DNA of 7,706 bases from Bacteroidales bacterium (GTDB lineage Bacteria; Bacteroidota; Bacteroidia; Bacteroidales; WCHB1-69). The DNA is taken from positions 1 through 7,706 of the forward strand of contig JAQUHH010000105.1 of the NCBI GenBank assembly GCA_028683685.1. Direction: 5' to 3'. The notes beneath the pieces were generated by a model. The model was not told where the DNA came from. It worked only from the letters and a program-made list of their open reading frames with translations, and did no database searches. The position numbers and the translations under genes are program-made. Positions within the stretch are counted from its first letter, which is position 1, and every line of letters starts with the position of its first letter. Of this stretch, positions 6,651 through 7,706 are shown in pieces.

Positions 6651-7706
6651 ATGTTAGTAAAGACTTATGGGTGTGCAATATATGGGATCACTGCGATTCC
6701 CATAACGGTGGAGGTGAGTATAGAGTCGGGTGTAAATTTTCTTCTTGTCGGCTTGCCCGACAGTGCTGTAAAAGAGAGTCAGCAGCGGATTGACTCTGCT
6801 CTAAAATACAATAATTACCGTATTCCTGGCAAAAAAGTAGTCATTAATATGGCTCCTGCTGATATCAAAAAAGAGGGCTCGGCATACGATTTAACGATTG
6901 CTGTCGGCATTTTGGCGGCTTCTGGACAAATTAAGTCGGAAGGAATTGAGGATTATTTAATTATGGGTGAACTTTCGCTAGATGGAAGTTTGCAACCGAT
7001 TAAAGGCGTTTTGCCCATTGCTATTGAGGCTCGGGACAAAGGGTTTAAAGGTTTGATTGTGCCCGCTCAAAACGCAAAAGAAGCTGCCATTGTAACCGAA
7101 CTTGAAGTATATGGAGTGGAACAAATTATTGAAGTAATTGACTTTTTTAATGGCAAATGTAAGTTGGAAAGAACAATTATCGATATTGAACAAGAATTTT
7201 CACAAGGTTTGTCGGATTATGAGTTTGACTTTTCGGATGTAAAGGGGCAGGAAAACATTAAACGGTCGTTGGAAATTGCTGCGGCAGGAGGACACAATGC
7301 CATCCTAATTGGACCGCCGGGTTCGGGAAAAACAATGCTGGCGAAAAGATTGCCTTCGATTTTGCCTCCTTTAACCTTGGATGAATCTTTGGAAACGACC
7401 AAAATTCACTCGGTTGCTGGAAAATTAATGAGAAGTAGTTCTTTGGTTTCGGTGCGACCCTTTCGTTCGCCTCATCACACTATCTCTGACGTGGCTTTGG
7501 TAGGAGGGGGCTCCAATCCCCAACCTGGTGAAATCTCCTTAGCCCATAATGGAGTTCTTTTTTTAGATGAACTTCCAGAATTTAAACGCCAAGTATTAGA
7601 GGTAATGCGTCAGCCGTTGGAAGATCGCAAAGTGACCATTTCTCGCTCTAAATTTACGGTGGATTATCCTGCATCATTTATGTTTGTTGCAGCCATGAAT
7701 CCCTGT
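6651..7706 (+). CDS. comM: YifB/ComM-family Mg-chelatase-like AAA+ ATPase (3'-truncated by window edge)
   Basis: The frame is open from ATG 6651 to the last base, giving 352 residues; full-length relatives have about 510, so roughly 160 C-terminal residues are missing. The N-terminal Lon-S5-like domain (about 1-165) has the typical beginning MLVKTYGCAIYGI, then VGLPDSAVKES (33-43), NMAPADIKKEG (66-76) and MGELSLDGSLQPIKGVLP (105-122). The AAA+ domain follows: DVKGQENIKRSLEIAAAGGH (196-215), Walker A GPPGSGKT (221-228), FRSPHHTIS (271-279), Walker B GVLFLDE (301-307) and sensor-1 region AAMNPC (347-352), where the sequence stops. In Vibrio and Haemophilus the ComM homologue is a branch-migration helicase that helps integrate transforming DNA; many non-competent bacteria also carry it. 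The start is firm because the N-terminus matches the family. It lies 2 bp after gldB without its own promoter, so it is probably co-transcribed with gldB. Confidence 0.94.
   Translation, partial: MLVKTYGCAIYGITAIPITVEVSIESGVNFLLVGLPDSAVKESQQRIDSALKYNNYRIPGKKVVINMAPADIKKEGSAYDLTIAVGILAASGQIKSEGIEDYLIMGELSLDGSLQPIKGVLPIAIEARDKGFKGLIVPAQNAKEAAIVTELEVYGVEQIIEVIDFFNGKCKLERTIIDIEQEFSQGLSDYEFDFSDVKGQENIKRSLEIAAAGGHNAILIGPPGSGKTMLAKRLPSILPPLTLDESLETTKIHSVAGKLMRSSSLVSVRPFRSPHHTISDVALVGGGSNPQPGEISLAHNGVLFLDELPEFKRQVLEVMRQPLEDRKVTISRSKFTVDYPASFMFVAAMNPC

Overview
The window reads as a piece of core chromosome from a gliding member of the Bacteroidota, in the Flavobacteriia/Cytophagia range. The evidence is AT-rich DNA, a gldB-type gliding-motility lipoprotein gene, a PorT-like outer-membrane barrel with a C-terminal Phe, the near absence of Shine-Dalgarno sequences, and Bacteroidota -7 promoter elements (TAnnTTTG) ahead of the main transcription units. 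I see no tRNA, rRNA, CRISPR array, insertion sequence or phage gene.

Layout from left to right. A 5'-truncated uracil phosphoribosyltransferase gene (upp, + strand) is followed after 24 bp by a MacB/FtsX-type ABC transporter permease (+ strand, GTG start). A short convergent gap of about 50 bp leads to a minus-strand pair read right to left: an NAD+ synthetase with an N-terminal nitrilase-like domain (nadE), then 13 bp later a secreted HSL-family alpha/beta hydrolase. Further right, also on the minus strand, is a small outer-membrane beta-barrel gene ending in a hairpin terminator. A divergent promoter region of about 215 bp separates it from a rightward unit in which gldB and a comM/yifB-type AAA+ ATPase gene are only 2 bp apart. 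The latter runs off the right edge.

Functionally the genes are a mix. Pyrimidine salvage (upp) and the last step of NAD synthesis (nadE) are cytoplasmic metabolism. The permease, hydrolase, barrel and GldB act at the envelope, with GldB tied to gliding and type IX secretion. ComM/YifB is a branch-migration helicase homologue linked to natural transformation.

The most notable observation is that the glutaminase domain of NadE appears to have lost its catalytic Cys (Gly in its place), while the synthetase domain is intact. This predicts an ammonia-dependent enzyme that keeps a vestigial domain. No undescribed multi-gene system is evident; the region looks like ordinary housekeeping and envelope genes.
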